From NCBI GenBank assembly GCA_045106055.1, contig JBGCED010000057.1, positions 1 through 20,186 on the forward strand: a DNA stretch of 20,186 nt, read 5' to 3'. The notes below the pieces were generated by a model. The model was not told the origin of the DNA, ran no database searches, and was given only the letters and a program-made list of their open reading frames with translations. The DNA comes from JBGCED01 sp045106055 (GTDB lineage Bacteria > Pseudomonadota > Alphaproteobacteria > CBDDJK01). Below, piece by piece: positions 1 through 8,410 of the stretch; the stretch's first letter is position 1; every line of letters starts with the position of its first letter. Both the position numbers and the translations under genes were made by a program.

Positions 1-93
1 TTTTTTTGAATAATGGTTGAAAGGGCTTAAAAATAGCTTGAAACAGCACCATATATCAGGCTAAATAATTGAGTAAATTTACTTTTTTAAAAA

Positions 94-116
94 TGCGCCA
101 TTATATTGGTGGCGCA
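94..116. promoter_or_regulatory. Inverted repeat in the leader of the sensor operon
   Basis: TGCGCCA (94-100) and TGGCGCA (110-116) are perfect 7-bp complementary arms around a 9-nt loop, GC-rich in a very AT-rich leader. It lies about 35 bp upstream of the predicted -35 element at 150. Read on the minus strand, the hairpin is followed by TTTTTAAAAAAG, which resembles an intrinsic terminator for leftward transcription. Read on the plus strand there is no T-run after it. It could be an operator for a dimeric regulator, or a terminator for leftward (antisense) transcripts. Seen directly: the dyad. Function is inference. Confidence 0.35.
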
Positions 117-149
117 ATGACATTAATGCGGCATATATTTATACATATA

Positions 150-178
150 TTGTTATGATATATAGCGTATTCTATCAT
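150..178 (+). promoter_or_regulatory. Putative sigma70-type promoter for the sensor operon
   Basis: TTGTTA (150-155) and TATCAT (173-178) are separated by 17 bp, a close match to TTGACA-N17-TATAAT, and sit just ahead of the ATG at 197. Transcription would begin near 185, leaving a very short leader. No strong Shine-Dalgarno sequence precedes the ATG. A two-codon mini reading frame (ATG at 188, stop TGA at 194-196) abuts the start codon, so initiation may be weak or leaderless-like. The match was made by eye only. Confidence 0.4.
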
Positions 179-196
179 TTTAAAATAATGGTTTGA

Positions 197-2845
197 ATGA
201 AACAGATAAACACCATCCGCGATCAAAACGCGCAGTCGGCAAAAAAAATCACTGATTTTTTGCGGGCGCTTAATCTGTTTGACCGAATTCCCGTCAAATT
301 GCTTGCGGTGGTGATCCCATTTTTTGCGATTGTTTATATCATTGCCTTTGGCTTGATTGAATATCGTCATTACACAAAATCCAGAGCGGAATTGATTGAA
401 AACGGCCAGCGTTTGCTGAATTTACAAACCCCCGCGCTTGAACTTGCTTTGTGGGAATTTAATGATGAACGCATTGATGTTTTGCTTAACCGAATGGCGC
501 AAATGAATTTTGTGGAAGGGGTGATGCTGCAAGGGCTGGGCGGAGAAAATCTATCATCTTCTGGCACCATTGGCGGCGCAAGTGAAAGCGCGTATGAGCT
601 TTCAGCCCCGCTATATTACACCAATTTGGATGCCGCGCGCGAAATCATTGGCAGATTGCGGATTGATTTGCATGAACGCCATCTAACGGCGCAGCTAAGA
701 AGTGATATATTGTTTCATGCACTTACCTTGATTCTGCTGTCGGTTGCGATCTGCTGGATCATCTTTTTTCTTTCCCGCCATTTCATTGATTTGCGCTTGC
801 AAGGGGTGCGTCATGCGATCGAGCGCAGCCGCAATGAAAATTCACATGAAGCGATGGTCGGTGAAAATAATGATGAGATCGGGCAGGTCATTAAGGCGTA
901 TAATGCGCTGCAAAATTCAAGATCAGAGACGATTTTTGCGATGCAGCGCCAAACCAGCGAATTGAAAGAAGCCACCAAATTCGCCGAAGAAGCAAGGCGC
1001 AGCGCCGAAACAGCGCGGGAACAATTAAGAAATAAAGTCGCAGAGGTTGAACGGTTTAATGCGCTTGCTGTTGGCCGCGAGAAACGCATTGCCGAGATAA
1101 AATCCCAAGTGAATGAACTTTGCGCCGAATTAAAGCGCGAGCCTTATTATAATTTTGTCGAAGATGGGGTGAATGAAGATTCCCCAGATGATCGCGCCTT
1201 GGAAGATGCGCAAGGAGGGGACGCCGCCGCACATACAAGCGCATTATCCGATCCAGAAAAGCAAGCCGAACATATTCGGGAAATTTTTAAACTGCAAGCC
1301 TCAAATAATTTGTTTACCCGTTTTGCAAAATTATCTGGCGTGTCAATGGTCATTTGCGATCTGGATGAAAATATTGTCTTTTCCCAAAATTATAAGCCCG
1401 AAGATAATTATCAACATCATGGCGTATATTTGCCAAGGCATGATAATTTGGCGCGGATTGAAGAAATTAAACTGAAAGATGAAAATCTAACCATCTATCT
1501 TTATCATGCAAAGGATGGTTTGATTGATTTGGTGCTTCCGCTATATTATAACAGTGAATTATGCGCCAAATTTGCCATTGGTCGCATTAAAATCATTGAT
1601 GAAAATGCGACGCCTGAACAAGTGGAAGCGGCGCAATTTGCCGTTGAAAGCTTTGATTATACCACCTGTATTATGGATTATGAAACTTTGGTGATGGCGG
1701 TTAAATTCCTGAATGGGATTCGCAAACTCATTACCTCGTTGACGCAAGCGCAGATGGAGGCAAAAAGTTCAAATAAAATCTTGCTTAGCCAGCGCGAAGC
1801 GGCGCTATCCTTGGCGGAAGATGCAACGATTGCCAGAAAAGAATTGTCAGAATATCAGCTGCATCTTCAAAAATTAATTGATGAGCGCACCAAAAATCTT
1901 GAAGAAACAACCTCGCTTTTGCAGCTTGCCTTGTCCAACATGTCGGACGGGATTTTTATGCTGGATCGCGATATGCGGTTTCAATTATTCAACAAACGCT
2001 ATTTGGAATTGCTGCAAGTTCCAGAAGGCTTTGTGACCATTGGTGCGCCCGTTGAAAATTTAATCCGTTATATGGCGGAACGCGGCGATTATCGCGTGGA
2101 TGATGTTGAATCTTGGGTGCGGTTTCGGATGCGGCAATTCCAAGATGGCACCAATTCAACCGTGGAAGTGTTTGTGGTTGACGGTCCCATCATTGAAATT
2201 CATCAAACCCGCACACATGATGGCGGGGTGGTTGCGGTTGCATCGGATCAAACCAAGCGCAAGCTTGCAGAACAGGCACTTGCAGAATCAGAAGAGCGAT
2301 CACGCATGATCTTAAACACTGTGGCTGAAGGCATTTTGGGGATTGATCGCGGCGGCTATATTACTTTTATTAACTCATCCGCTTGTCAATTATTGGGGTA
2401 TGAACATAATGAATTAATCGGTCAGGCAATGCATGATTTGATCAATTATTCGCGCGCCGATGGCACCAAGATCGAACTTGAAGAAAGCCGCGTATTGCAC
2501 ACTTTGATGAAGGGCGTTGAGCAAAATAATGACGATGAAGTGCTGTGGCGCAAAGATGGCAGCCATTTTCCCGTGGCTTATTTCTGTAAACCCATTCATA
2601 AGGATGGCGCGTTAATCGGTGCGGTTTTCACTTTCCAAGACATTACAGAGCGCCGCGAATCCGAGCGGGAACTTGCTGCGAAGATGGAAGAGCTTGAAAA
2701 TTTCTCGCTTGTGGCGGTTGGCAGAGAATTGAAAATGATCGAATTGAAAAAAATGGTCAATGATTACGCGGTTCGTGTGGGCGAAGACGAGCGTTTTGAT
2801 GCGGTTGAAGCCACCGAAGCCGAAATGCAGTTGGATGAATCCTGA
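197..2845 (+). CDS. Membrane sensor protein: HAMP, PocR-like and two PAS domains, no transmitter domain
   Basis: This 882-aa signalling protein most likely senses a signal across the inner membrane but has no recognisable output domain. There is no HisKA, HATPase, GGDEF, EAL or methyl-accepting signature. Visible layout: TM1 about 33-55, a periplasmic segment about 56-170, TM2 about 172-194, HAMP about 195-245, then a coiled coil. The linker motif ERFNALAVGRE lies at 285-295. A PocR-like segment follows (about 361-500, with 'DGLIDLVLP' in the conserved position), then a coiled coil, a PAS_7-like domain about 575-690 and a classical PAS about 702-822. A second linker motif, ENFSLVAVGRE, is at 834-844. 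The stop overlaps the next gene's ATG (TGATG), so the two are translationally coupled. I infer a sensory partner of the downstream hybrid kinase. The PocR assignment is moderate: the Cys residues usual in that family are not in their expected places. Confidence 0.85.
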   Translation: MKQINTIRDQNAQSAKKITDFLRALNLFDRIPVKLLAVVIPFFAIVYIIAFGLIEYRHYTKSRAELIENGQRLLNLQTPALELALWEFNDERIDVLLNRMAQMNFVEGVMLQGLGGENLSSSGTIGGASESAYELSAPLYYTNLDAAREIIGRLRIDLHERHLTAQLRSDILFHALTLILLSVAICWIIFFLSRHFIDLRLQGVRHAIERSRNENSHEAMVGENNDEIGQVIKAYNALQNSRSETIFAMQRQTSELKEATKFAEEARRSAETAREQLRNKVAEVERFNALAVGREKRIAEIKSQVNELCAELKREPYYNFVEDGVNEDSPDDRALEDAQGGDAAAHTSALSDPEKQAEHIREIFKLQASNNLFTRFAKLSGVSMVICDLDENIVFSQNYKPEDNYQHHGVYLPRHDNLARIEEIKLKDENLTIYLYHAKDGLIDLVLPLYYNSELCAKFAIGRIKIIDENATPEQVEAAQFAVESFDYTTCIMDYETLVMAVKFLNGIRKLITSLTQAQMEAKSSNKILLSQREAALSLAEDATIARKELSEYQLHLQKLIDERTKNLEETTSLLQLALSNMSDGIFMLDRDMRFQLFNKRYLELLQVPEGFVTIGAPVENLIRYMAERGDYRVDDVESWVRFRMRQFQDGTNSTVEVFVVDGPIIEIHQTRTHDGGVVAVASDQTKRKLAEQALAESEERSRMILNTVAEGILGIDRGGYITFINSSACQLLGYEHNELIGQAMHDLINYSRADGTKIELEESRVLHTLMKGVEQNNDDEVLWRKDGSHFPVAYFCKPIHKDGALIGAVFTFQDITERRESERELAAKMEELENFSLVAVGRELKMIELKKMVNDYAVRVGEDERFDAVEATEAEMQLDES

Positions 2846-5800
2846 TGGCAAGTGCAAATGAACCGTTTGAAGCACAAACAAAAACCATCAAAAAATGGGG
2901 ACGCTATATTAAGAATCGCGCCCATTTATTGTGGCCTTCGCTGATCTCAAAGCCTGCGGATACTTCTGTGGGTGATAAGGATGGAAGCCGTGATCGCGCC
3001 CCGCCACATGATCTTGATGTTGCGGGTGATTCAACCAGATTAGGGCGTTTCCTAAGGTCTATTTTGCTTGGTCTGGGCGTGGATCAAACCATCATCGATC
3101 AGCTTAAAAAATATCGGTTTAAAATACCCAAGGCAATCAGCCCCAGCCATAGCTTGCTTGGCAAAATGCTGGTTTACAACATTGTGCCAGTTGTGATCTT
3201 ATTTTCAATATTATGGTATTTTGTGGTTAAGCACGAGCTTAAAACCTTGGATCAAGAAGCTGAAAAACTGATTGCCGATTTTGAAGTATCCTTGATCAGC
3301 GAAGTGCAGCATGAATTGGACATGCTTTCAGGTTCGGTGGATTTGATTGGGCAAATGCAGACAAATGTTCTGTTTTCCAAAAGAGAGCAAAGCATTGATT
3401 TTCTAAAGCAAATATTGGCGACCAATCCAACTTTTATTGCAAGCTTTGTTGGTTATGAACCCGATGCCGATGCCCAGGATTTTCGCTTTGAAAATCAAGC
3501 CTTGAACTCAACGCTGGTTGAAGCGCTTTCTATGGGTAAATCCAGCAATGCGGAGGGACGCTTTTTGCCAATTTGGGAGCGCGCCGCGCCCGCTCACTCT
3601 GGCATTCCGCTAAGCGTTCAAACTGGGAACATTCAAGATATGAGCGCGCGAACCACTTTGGCATTAAGACCGTTTCATCAACTGATCTATAGTGAAAATT
3701 ATCAAACCCTTAAAACAAATTACCAGCGGCAAGGCAAAGTCGGGGCTGTTTTTTCCACTCCCTATGAAGCCAATGAGCAAATGATTTTTGAAATTATGAA
3801 GCCGATTATTATTGATGGGTCGTTTCGCGGAGTTGCAGGCATTCACCAAATGGGCGAGGTTTATGATCGCAAGCTTGCAGGGTTAGCGCCAGCAGAAGGA
3901 GAGCGAGAATTCGTTGATTTTTACCTGATTAGTCCATCTAAACGGTTTGTCGCCTCCAGCAAAGATCCGCGCCAGCTTCGCGGAAAATTCTTGACGATCA
4001 CCCACCTTAGAGAAGAAATAGAGCCACTGATAGATCGGATTCTGCGCGAAGCGGCGATGCCGCGCACCCGTAATCTTGAGCTTGGGTTTTTGGATGATGA
4101 AATAGCAGAGGAAGCAGAAAATGTAAGGGCGAGCGGCGCAAGCCATGCGGGCGCAGATCATAGCGGAATGCATAATCCAAACATGCATCAAGCGATGCTT
4201 AAACGCAATGTAAGCTCTCCGTATCCTTTGGATTCCTTGTGGACGCTGCTGCTGGCCAGTGTTGATGACAAAAACAGCATTCGCTATTACGCCGTGCAAG
4301 AGCCAATTTCAGGGTGGATATTTGTGACCGCATTTAATTACGCATCGATTCTGGCACCATTTCAGGCGAATGTAACCAAATATAGCGCGATTGCGATCGG
4401 ATTGGTTTTGACCATTATTTTGCTGCAATTTATGGTGCTTTCAAATTTTTCAAAACGCTTGCAAAAAACTTTAAATGGCTATCGTCATCTTATTGCGGAC
4501 TATAAATTAAGCGCAACCGATTTTGAAATTAATACAAAGGATGAAATTGGGAAATTAAACCGTTTCTTGGTGCTGCTTTATGATTTAAGGCGCGGCATTA
4601 GCGATATTTGCACGGCATTTGCCAGCGGGGATTTTTCAAAGAAAATGCCTTTTGACGCGGATATGGATATTTTTCGTTCGATTGATTTGATGCGCCATAA
4701 CCGTCAAGGCGTTGAGCAATCGCTTAGAAGCTCACTGCATTTGCTTGATCAAATGATTAATACAGACCGTTTATCCTTTGCCTATAAAGATCATCTTGGG
4801 CGCTATCAATTGGTGAATGAGGGATGGCAAAAAACAACAGGAATCTTGAGCAAAGACGCTTTGGATCGCACCGATTTTGATCTGTTTGATAACAGCATCG
4901 CTGAATTGATCTATAATGAAGATTATCAGGTAAGTTCGCAATTAACTACGGTTGAGGGGCGCACCCAAATTATGATTAAAGGCGCGCCGCATATTTTTGA
5001 ATATGTTAAATATCCAATTTTTCACGAAGATGGGCATTATGTCGGGGTGTCGTTCATTGGAATTGATGTCACTGATTATTACACAGTTCAAGATTCCCTA
5101 TCCGAACAGCTGGATCAGCTAACACGGATTTTTAACGCGGTTCCCTATCCGATCTTATTTTTATCCAATACGGCTGAAATTCGTATGGCGAACCCTGCGC
5201 TTGAAGCCTTATTTGACATAAAGCAAGGTCAACTTGCAGGAAAATCGCTTGAAAACTTGCCGCATTTAAGCAAATCAGATGCCAAACATATGCATTTGGA
5301 AAGTCGCCGCGCCATTCAAAATTCAGGGCATATTCAGCGGGAAATTACCATCACTTTGGGCGATCAACGCGCCCATAATTTGGTGTATCACGCACAAGGA
5401 TTTACCAATGAAGCGGGGCAGCCCTTGGGCTTAATCGCAACCTTTTTTGACATTACTGAAAATCGCGAAATTGAAGAGCATTTGGTATCGCAAGTGACTG
5501 AATTTGCCGATGCAAAGCGCGCAAGTTTGAATATGCTGTTTGATTTGGAGCGCGAGCGCAAATTTGCAGAAGAATTAAGGGTGAAAGCCGAAGCCGCAAC
5601 CCGCGCAAAGGCGAATTTCCTTGCCGCAATGAGTCACGAGATTAGAACCCCGATGAATGGCGTTATTGGTATGATTGATCTGTTGCGCGAAACGCAGCTT
5701 GACGAAGATCAATCGCTGATGATGCGCACGGTGCGCGATTCTGCGTTTTCACTGTTGCAAATCATTAATGATATTCTTGATTTTTCCAAAATTGAAGCAG

Positions 5801-8274
5801 GCAAAATGCTGCTTGAAACCATTCCCATTTCTGTACGCGATATTGTCGAGGGGGTATGCGAAACCTTGGTGCCAGGGGCAAGCAAGAAATCGCTGAAACT
5901 TTATAATTGGATTGATCCAACGCTTCCAAATCGTATGGAGGGGGATCAGGTGCGGTTGCGTCAAATTCTGTTTAATTTGCTGGGCAATGCGATTAAATTC
6001 ACCGAATCAAGTGATGATCATCAAGGGGTCGTATATTTGCGTGCCTTTATGTTTGATAAATCAGAACCCTTTAACCCCAGCCTTGATTTCACCCAGCCTG
6101 ATACCAAGATTGCAGGGCCTGTGTTGGTGTTTCAAATTGAGGATAATGGGGTTGGTATGTCGCCAGCGGTCGTTGCAAAATTATTCCAGCCCTTTACCCA
6201 AGCAGAAAGTTCAACCACCAGACGGTTTGGCGGCACGGGGCTTGGGCTTACCATTTCGCGCAATTTGGTTGATTTGATGAATGGGGAAATTTTTGTGGAT
6301 TCGGTTGAGGGCAAAGGATCAACCTTTAGCATCGTTGTGCCGCTTAAACCCGCACCAGATAATGAAGCAGACATTGAACCTTCCCTAGCATCCAGTAAAA
6401 TGCTGGTGATGATCAATGATCCGATTTCAAGGGAAATATGTGTGAATTATCTAAATGCATTCCAGGCAGATGTCGATAATGTCAGCGATGATGAACAAAT
6501 TTTGCAACGCCTTTCGAAGCAGGACGAATCGAAGCAGGACGAAAAATCAGCATCCGCCCCTTATGATGTTATTGTCACCGATCGTACCGATTCCCATGAT
6601 GATTTGATTGCCAAAATTCGGTTTGATGTTAATATTCAGCCCATAAAATTTGTATTGCTAAATTCGGATCGGCGAATGCGGCGCTGGGTGATGCAGCCTG
6701 ATATGGTGCTGGTTGAGGATATGCCCATCAGGCGATCATTATTCTTGCGCGGGGTTGGGGTCGCTGCGGGCAAGATCGGCACAGAAACAGAAGCCGTGCA
6801 TTTTAATCAAAAGTCTAAATTGGCAGTTCCAACCATCGAGGAAGCAGCGTTAAAACATCAATTAATCTTGGTTGCAGAAGATAATATCACCAATCAGGAT
6901 GTGATCAAACGCCAGCTTTCAACCCTTGGCTTTGCCTGCGAGATTGCGAATAATGGGCGCGAGGCTTTGGACATGCTTAAACGCCGCAAATATAATGTAT
7001 TGCTGACCGATTGCCATATGCCAGTGATGGATGGGTATGAATTAACCAAAGTCATTCGCAAACATGAAGCTGAATTGCTGGATCATATGCCGATCATTGC
7101 GATTACGGCAAATGCGCTTCAAGGCGAGGGGGATCGCTGTCTTGAAATTGGCATGAATGATTATCTGGCAAAACCTTTAGAAATGGAACATTTAAAACAA
7201 GTATTGCGCCGCTGGCTTCCAAGCGAAGCGCAAGATGATATGCAGCCCAATCAAGACACAAACCTTGCCGCACCCCATATGTTTGATGAAGCCTATCAAG
7301 CCGAGCGTCCAAAGCATTTGATTGATGTTGAAAGCTGGAAATCGTTAAATCACACAGATTCAGACATGACTCTTTTATTGACCGCCTTTACAAACGCTGC
7401 CAAGGATTTTTCAAATATTATTGGGGATGAACAACAGCAGCCGCTGCTGGGTCAATATGCCATGAAATTACATTATGCCGCAGCCGCGATCTATGCACTT
7501 AAATTGCAAGAAGTCGCGATTGAGTTGAAGCAAGTTGTGGAGGATTCAGACAGTAAAAAAGATGACATCGAAGAAATGCGCGCAGAGGTTTTAAACCTTA
7601 TTTTCAAAACCTTGTTGTTTTTACGCCAGCAATTTGATTCTAAGACATTGGATCGCGCGATTCAAAAGGCCTTGGATGAAATTTATCAAACGCAAAGCGT
7701 GTATTTTTCACCTGCAATGGGATTATTGAAAGATGCAAAACGGTCGGATTCAACCCTTAATCTCTTGCTGGAAGATGCGGGAGCAAAGGTCGAAGACAGC
7801 CCACCGCCCGCACGATTGCCAGATGAAGATCACACACAAGACGAAGATCAAGCGCAAGATGTAAATCAAGCGCAAGACGATTCCCAGCAACAAGATGACC
7901 CCCAGCAACAAGATAAGGGTGAAAATGCGATGAATGATGAAGTGCCAGCCGTCAACCCTGTTAATTTGCTGCGCGATTTTGATAATGACCGCGAATTGAT
8001 CAAAGAAATTTTAGAAGGATTCGTTGAATCTGCTGGAGATAATCTTAAAGAAATTCAAGATGCGATTACCGCAAAAGATGCCAAGCAAGCGGGCATGGCG
8101 GGGCATAAAATGAAATCAGCAGCGCGTGCGATTGGCGCGGATCGGCTTGCTGATCTTTGTCGTGATATTGAAAAACATGGAAAAGCGGATGAATTGGGCG
8201 CGCTTCAAACCTTGCAATCTCAACTTGATCCTGTTTATGATGCCGTGGTCAAATCTATTCATGATTTCAAGTAA
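2845..8274 (+). CDS. Giant hybrid sensor histidine kinase (dCache-PAS-PAS-HisKA-HATPase-REC-REC-Hpt-Hpt)
   Basis: A 1809-aa inner-membrane hybrid kinase. TM1 about 108-130 and TM2 about 513-534 enclose a dCache-like periplasmic region with 'PIIIDGSFRGVAGIHQM'; the Asp common in the Cache 'GVxGxD' motif is His here. It also has a His/Met-rich stretch at 434-451. Cytoplasmic part: HAMP-like linker, PAS about 635-745, PAS about 759-880, HisKA with MSHEIRTPMNGVIG (phosphoacceptor H931), and HATPase with N box N1048, G1 EDNGVGM and G2 GGTGLGL. A degenerate receiver (about 1184-1305) keeps D1246 but loses the acidic pair and the conserved Lys. The intact receiver has D1389 in LLTDCHMPVMDG and KP at its end. 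A degenerate Hpt has M1540 where His is expected. A Gln/Asp hexapeptide linker leads to an intact Hpt, AGHKMKSAARAIG (H1754). Expected flow: H931 to D1389 to H1754 to a separate receiver, most simply the cyclase encoded next. The start is fixed by the TGATG overlap. Confidence 0.93.
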   Translation: MASANEPFEAQTKTIKKWGRYIKNRAHLLWPSLISKPADTSVGDKDGSRDRAPPHDLDVAGDSTRLGRFLRSILLGLGVDQTIIDQLKKYRFKIPKAISPSHSLLGKMLVYNIVPVVILFSILWYFVVKHELKTLDQEAEKLIADFEVSLISEVQHELDMLSGSVDLIGQMQTNVLFSKREQSIDFLKQILATNPTFIASFVGYEPDADAQDFRFENQALNSTLVEALSMGKSSNAEGRFLPIWERAAPAHSGIPLSVQTGNIQDMSARTTLALRPFHQLIYSENYQTLKTNYQRQGKVGAVFSTPYEANEQMIFEIMKPIIIDGSFRGVAGIHQMGEVYDRKLAGLAPAEGEREFVDFYLISPSKRFVASSKDPRQLRGKFLTITHLREEIEPLIDRILREAAMPRTRNLELGFLDDEIAEEAENVRASGASHAGADHSGMHNPNMHQAMLKRNVSSPYPLDSLWTLLLASVDDKNSIRYYAVQEPISGWIFVTAFNYASILAPFQANVTKYSAIAIGLVLTIILLQFMVLSNFSKRLQKTLNGYRHLIADYKLSATDFEINTKDEIGKLNRFLVLLYDLRRGISDICTAFASGDFSKKMPFDADMDIFRSIDLMRHNRQGVEQSLRSSLHLLDQMINTDRLSFAYKDHLGRYQLVNEGWQKTTGILSKDALDRTDFDLFDNSIAELIYNEDYQVSSQLTTVEGRTQIMIKGAPHIFEYVKYPIFHEDGHYVGVSFIGIDVTDYYTVQDSLSEQLDQLTRIFNAVPYPILFLSNTAEIRMANPALEALFDIKQGQLAGKSLENLPHLSKSDAKHMHLESRRAIQNSGHIQREITITLGDQRAHNLVYHAQGFTNEAGQPLGLIATFFDITENREIEEHLVSQVTEFADAKRASLNMLFDLERERKFAEELRVKAEAATRAKANFLAAMSHEIRTPMNGVIGMIDLLRETQLDEDQSLMMRTVRDSAFSLLQIINDILDFSKIEAGKMLLETIPISVRDIVEGVCETLVPGASKKSLKLYNWIDPTLPNRMEGDQVRLRQILFNLLGNAIKFTESSDDHQGVVYLRAFMFDKSEPFNPSLDFTQPDTKIAGPVLVFQIEDNGVGMSPAVVAKLFQPFTQAESSTTRRFGGTGLGLTISRNLVDLMNGEIFVDSVEGKGSTFSIVVPLKPAPDNEADIEPSLASSKMLVMINDPISREICVNYLNAFQADVDNVSDDEQILQRLSKQDESKQDEKSASAPYDVIVTDRTDSHDDLIAKIRFDVNIQPIKFVLLNSDRRMRRWVMQPDMVLVEDMPIRRSLFLRGVGVAAGKIGTETEAVHFNQKSKLAVPTIEEAALKHQLILVAEDNITNQDVIKRQLSTLGFACEIANNGREALDMLKRRKYNVLLTDCHMPVMDGYELTKVIRKHEAELLDHMPIIAITANALQGEGDRCLEIGMNDYLAKPLEMEHLKQVLRRWLPSEAQDDMQPNQDTNLAAPHMFDEAYQAERPKHLIDVESWKSLNHTDSDMTLLLTAFTNAAKDFSNIIGDEQQQPLLGQYAMKLHYAAAAIYALKLQEVAIELKQVVEDSDSKKDDIEEMRAEVLNLIFKTLLFLRQQFDSKTLDRAIQKALDEIYQTQSVYFSPAMGLLKDAKRSDSTLNLLLEDAGAKVEDSPPPARLPDEDHTQDEDQAQDVNQAQDDSQQQDDPQQQDKGENAMNDEVPAVNPVNLLRDFDNDRELIKEILEGFVESAGDNLKEIQDAITAKDAKQAGMAGHKMKSAARAIGADRLADLCRDIEKHGKADELGALQTLQSQLDPVYDAVVKSIHDFK
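6514..6543 (+). repeat. Perfect 15-bp tandem duplication in the kinase gene
   Basis: TCGAAGCAGGACGAA occurs twice back to back, in frame, encoding SKQDE-SKQDE at residues 1224-1233. It falls in a loop of the degenerate receiver domain, where added residues are tolerable. The perfect identity suggests a recent duplication. Confidence 0.9.
7825..7914 (+). repeat. Five 18-bp units encoding a Gln/Asp hexapeptide linker
   Basis: Five consecutive 18-bp units (starting 7825, 7843, 7861, 7879, 7897) encode EDHTQD, EDQAQD, VNQAQD, DSQQQD and DPQQQD. They form an acidic, Gln-rich flexible linker between the degenerate Hpt and the intact C-terminal Hpt. Units 2-3 and 4-5 form the most similar pairs, as expected from stepwise duplication. 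The number of units probably varies between strains (inference). Confidence 0.88.
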
Positions 8275-8303
8275 GCAGGGCCATGATTTTAAGTGAATGG
8301 GCG
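8260..8303 (+). repeat. Degenerate 22-bp tandem duplication of the kinase 3' end, including the stop codon
   Basis: CATGATTTCAAGTAA (8260-8274, encoding HDFK-stop) is followed exactly 22 bp later by CATGATTTTAAGTGA (8282-8296), which also reads HDFK-stop. The second copy is in a different frame from the gene, so it is not a back-up stop. The full 22-bp units match at roughly 16 positions. It may be a relic of slippage or a coincidental similarity. Confidence 0.55.
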
Positions 8304-8321
8304 GATAAAATCATCTTGATG

Positions 8322-8350
8322 TTGATTAAATGATTTACAAGCCCTAGATA
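8322..8350 (+). promoter_or_regulatory. Weak candidate promoter ahead of the receiver-cyclase gene
   Basis: TTGATT (8322-8327) and TAGATA (8345-8350), 17 bp apart, lie in the 136-bp AT-rich gap between the kinase and cyclase genes. The gap is long enough for the cyclase to have its own promoter, but readthrough from the sensor operon is equally possible. No clear terminator is visible in the gap. Confidence 0.22.
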
Positions 8351-8410
8351 ATGTGATGAAACTTGTTTTATTTTGATAAATATTAAAAAAACAAATTTGA
8401 AGGATATTCA

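Noticed and set aside
27..41. TTAA-N7-TTGA resembling a CtrA binding site
   Set aside because: It has one mismatch to TTAA-N7-TTAA and such matches are expected by chance in AT-rich leader DNA; it is not close to the predicted promoter.
4141..4197. Reading the His/Met-rich segment as a frameshifted or artefactual insert
   Set aside because: The frame is continuous on both sides and the downstream domains are intact, so it is part of the protein.
3883..4299. A 138-codon open frame on the minus strand inside the hybrid kinase gene
   Set aside because: It lies wholly antisense to a well-supported coding region, has no family resemblance, and its composition follows from the codon pattern of the sense gene.
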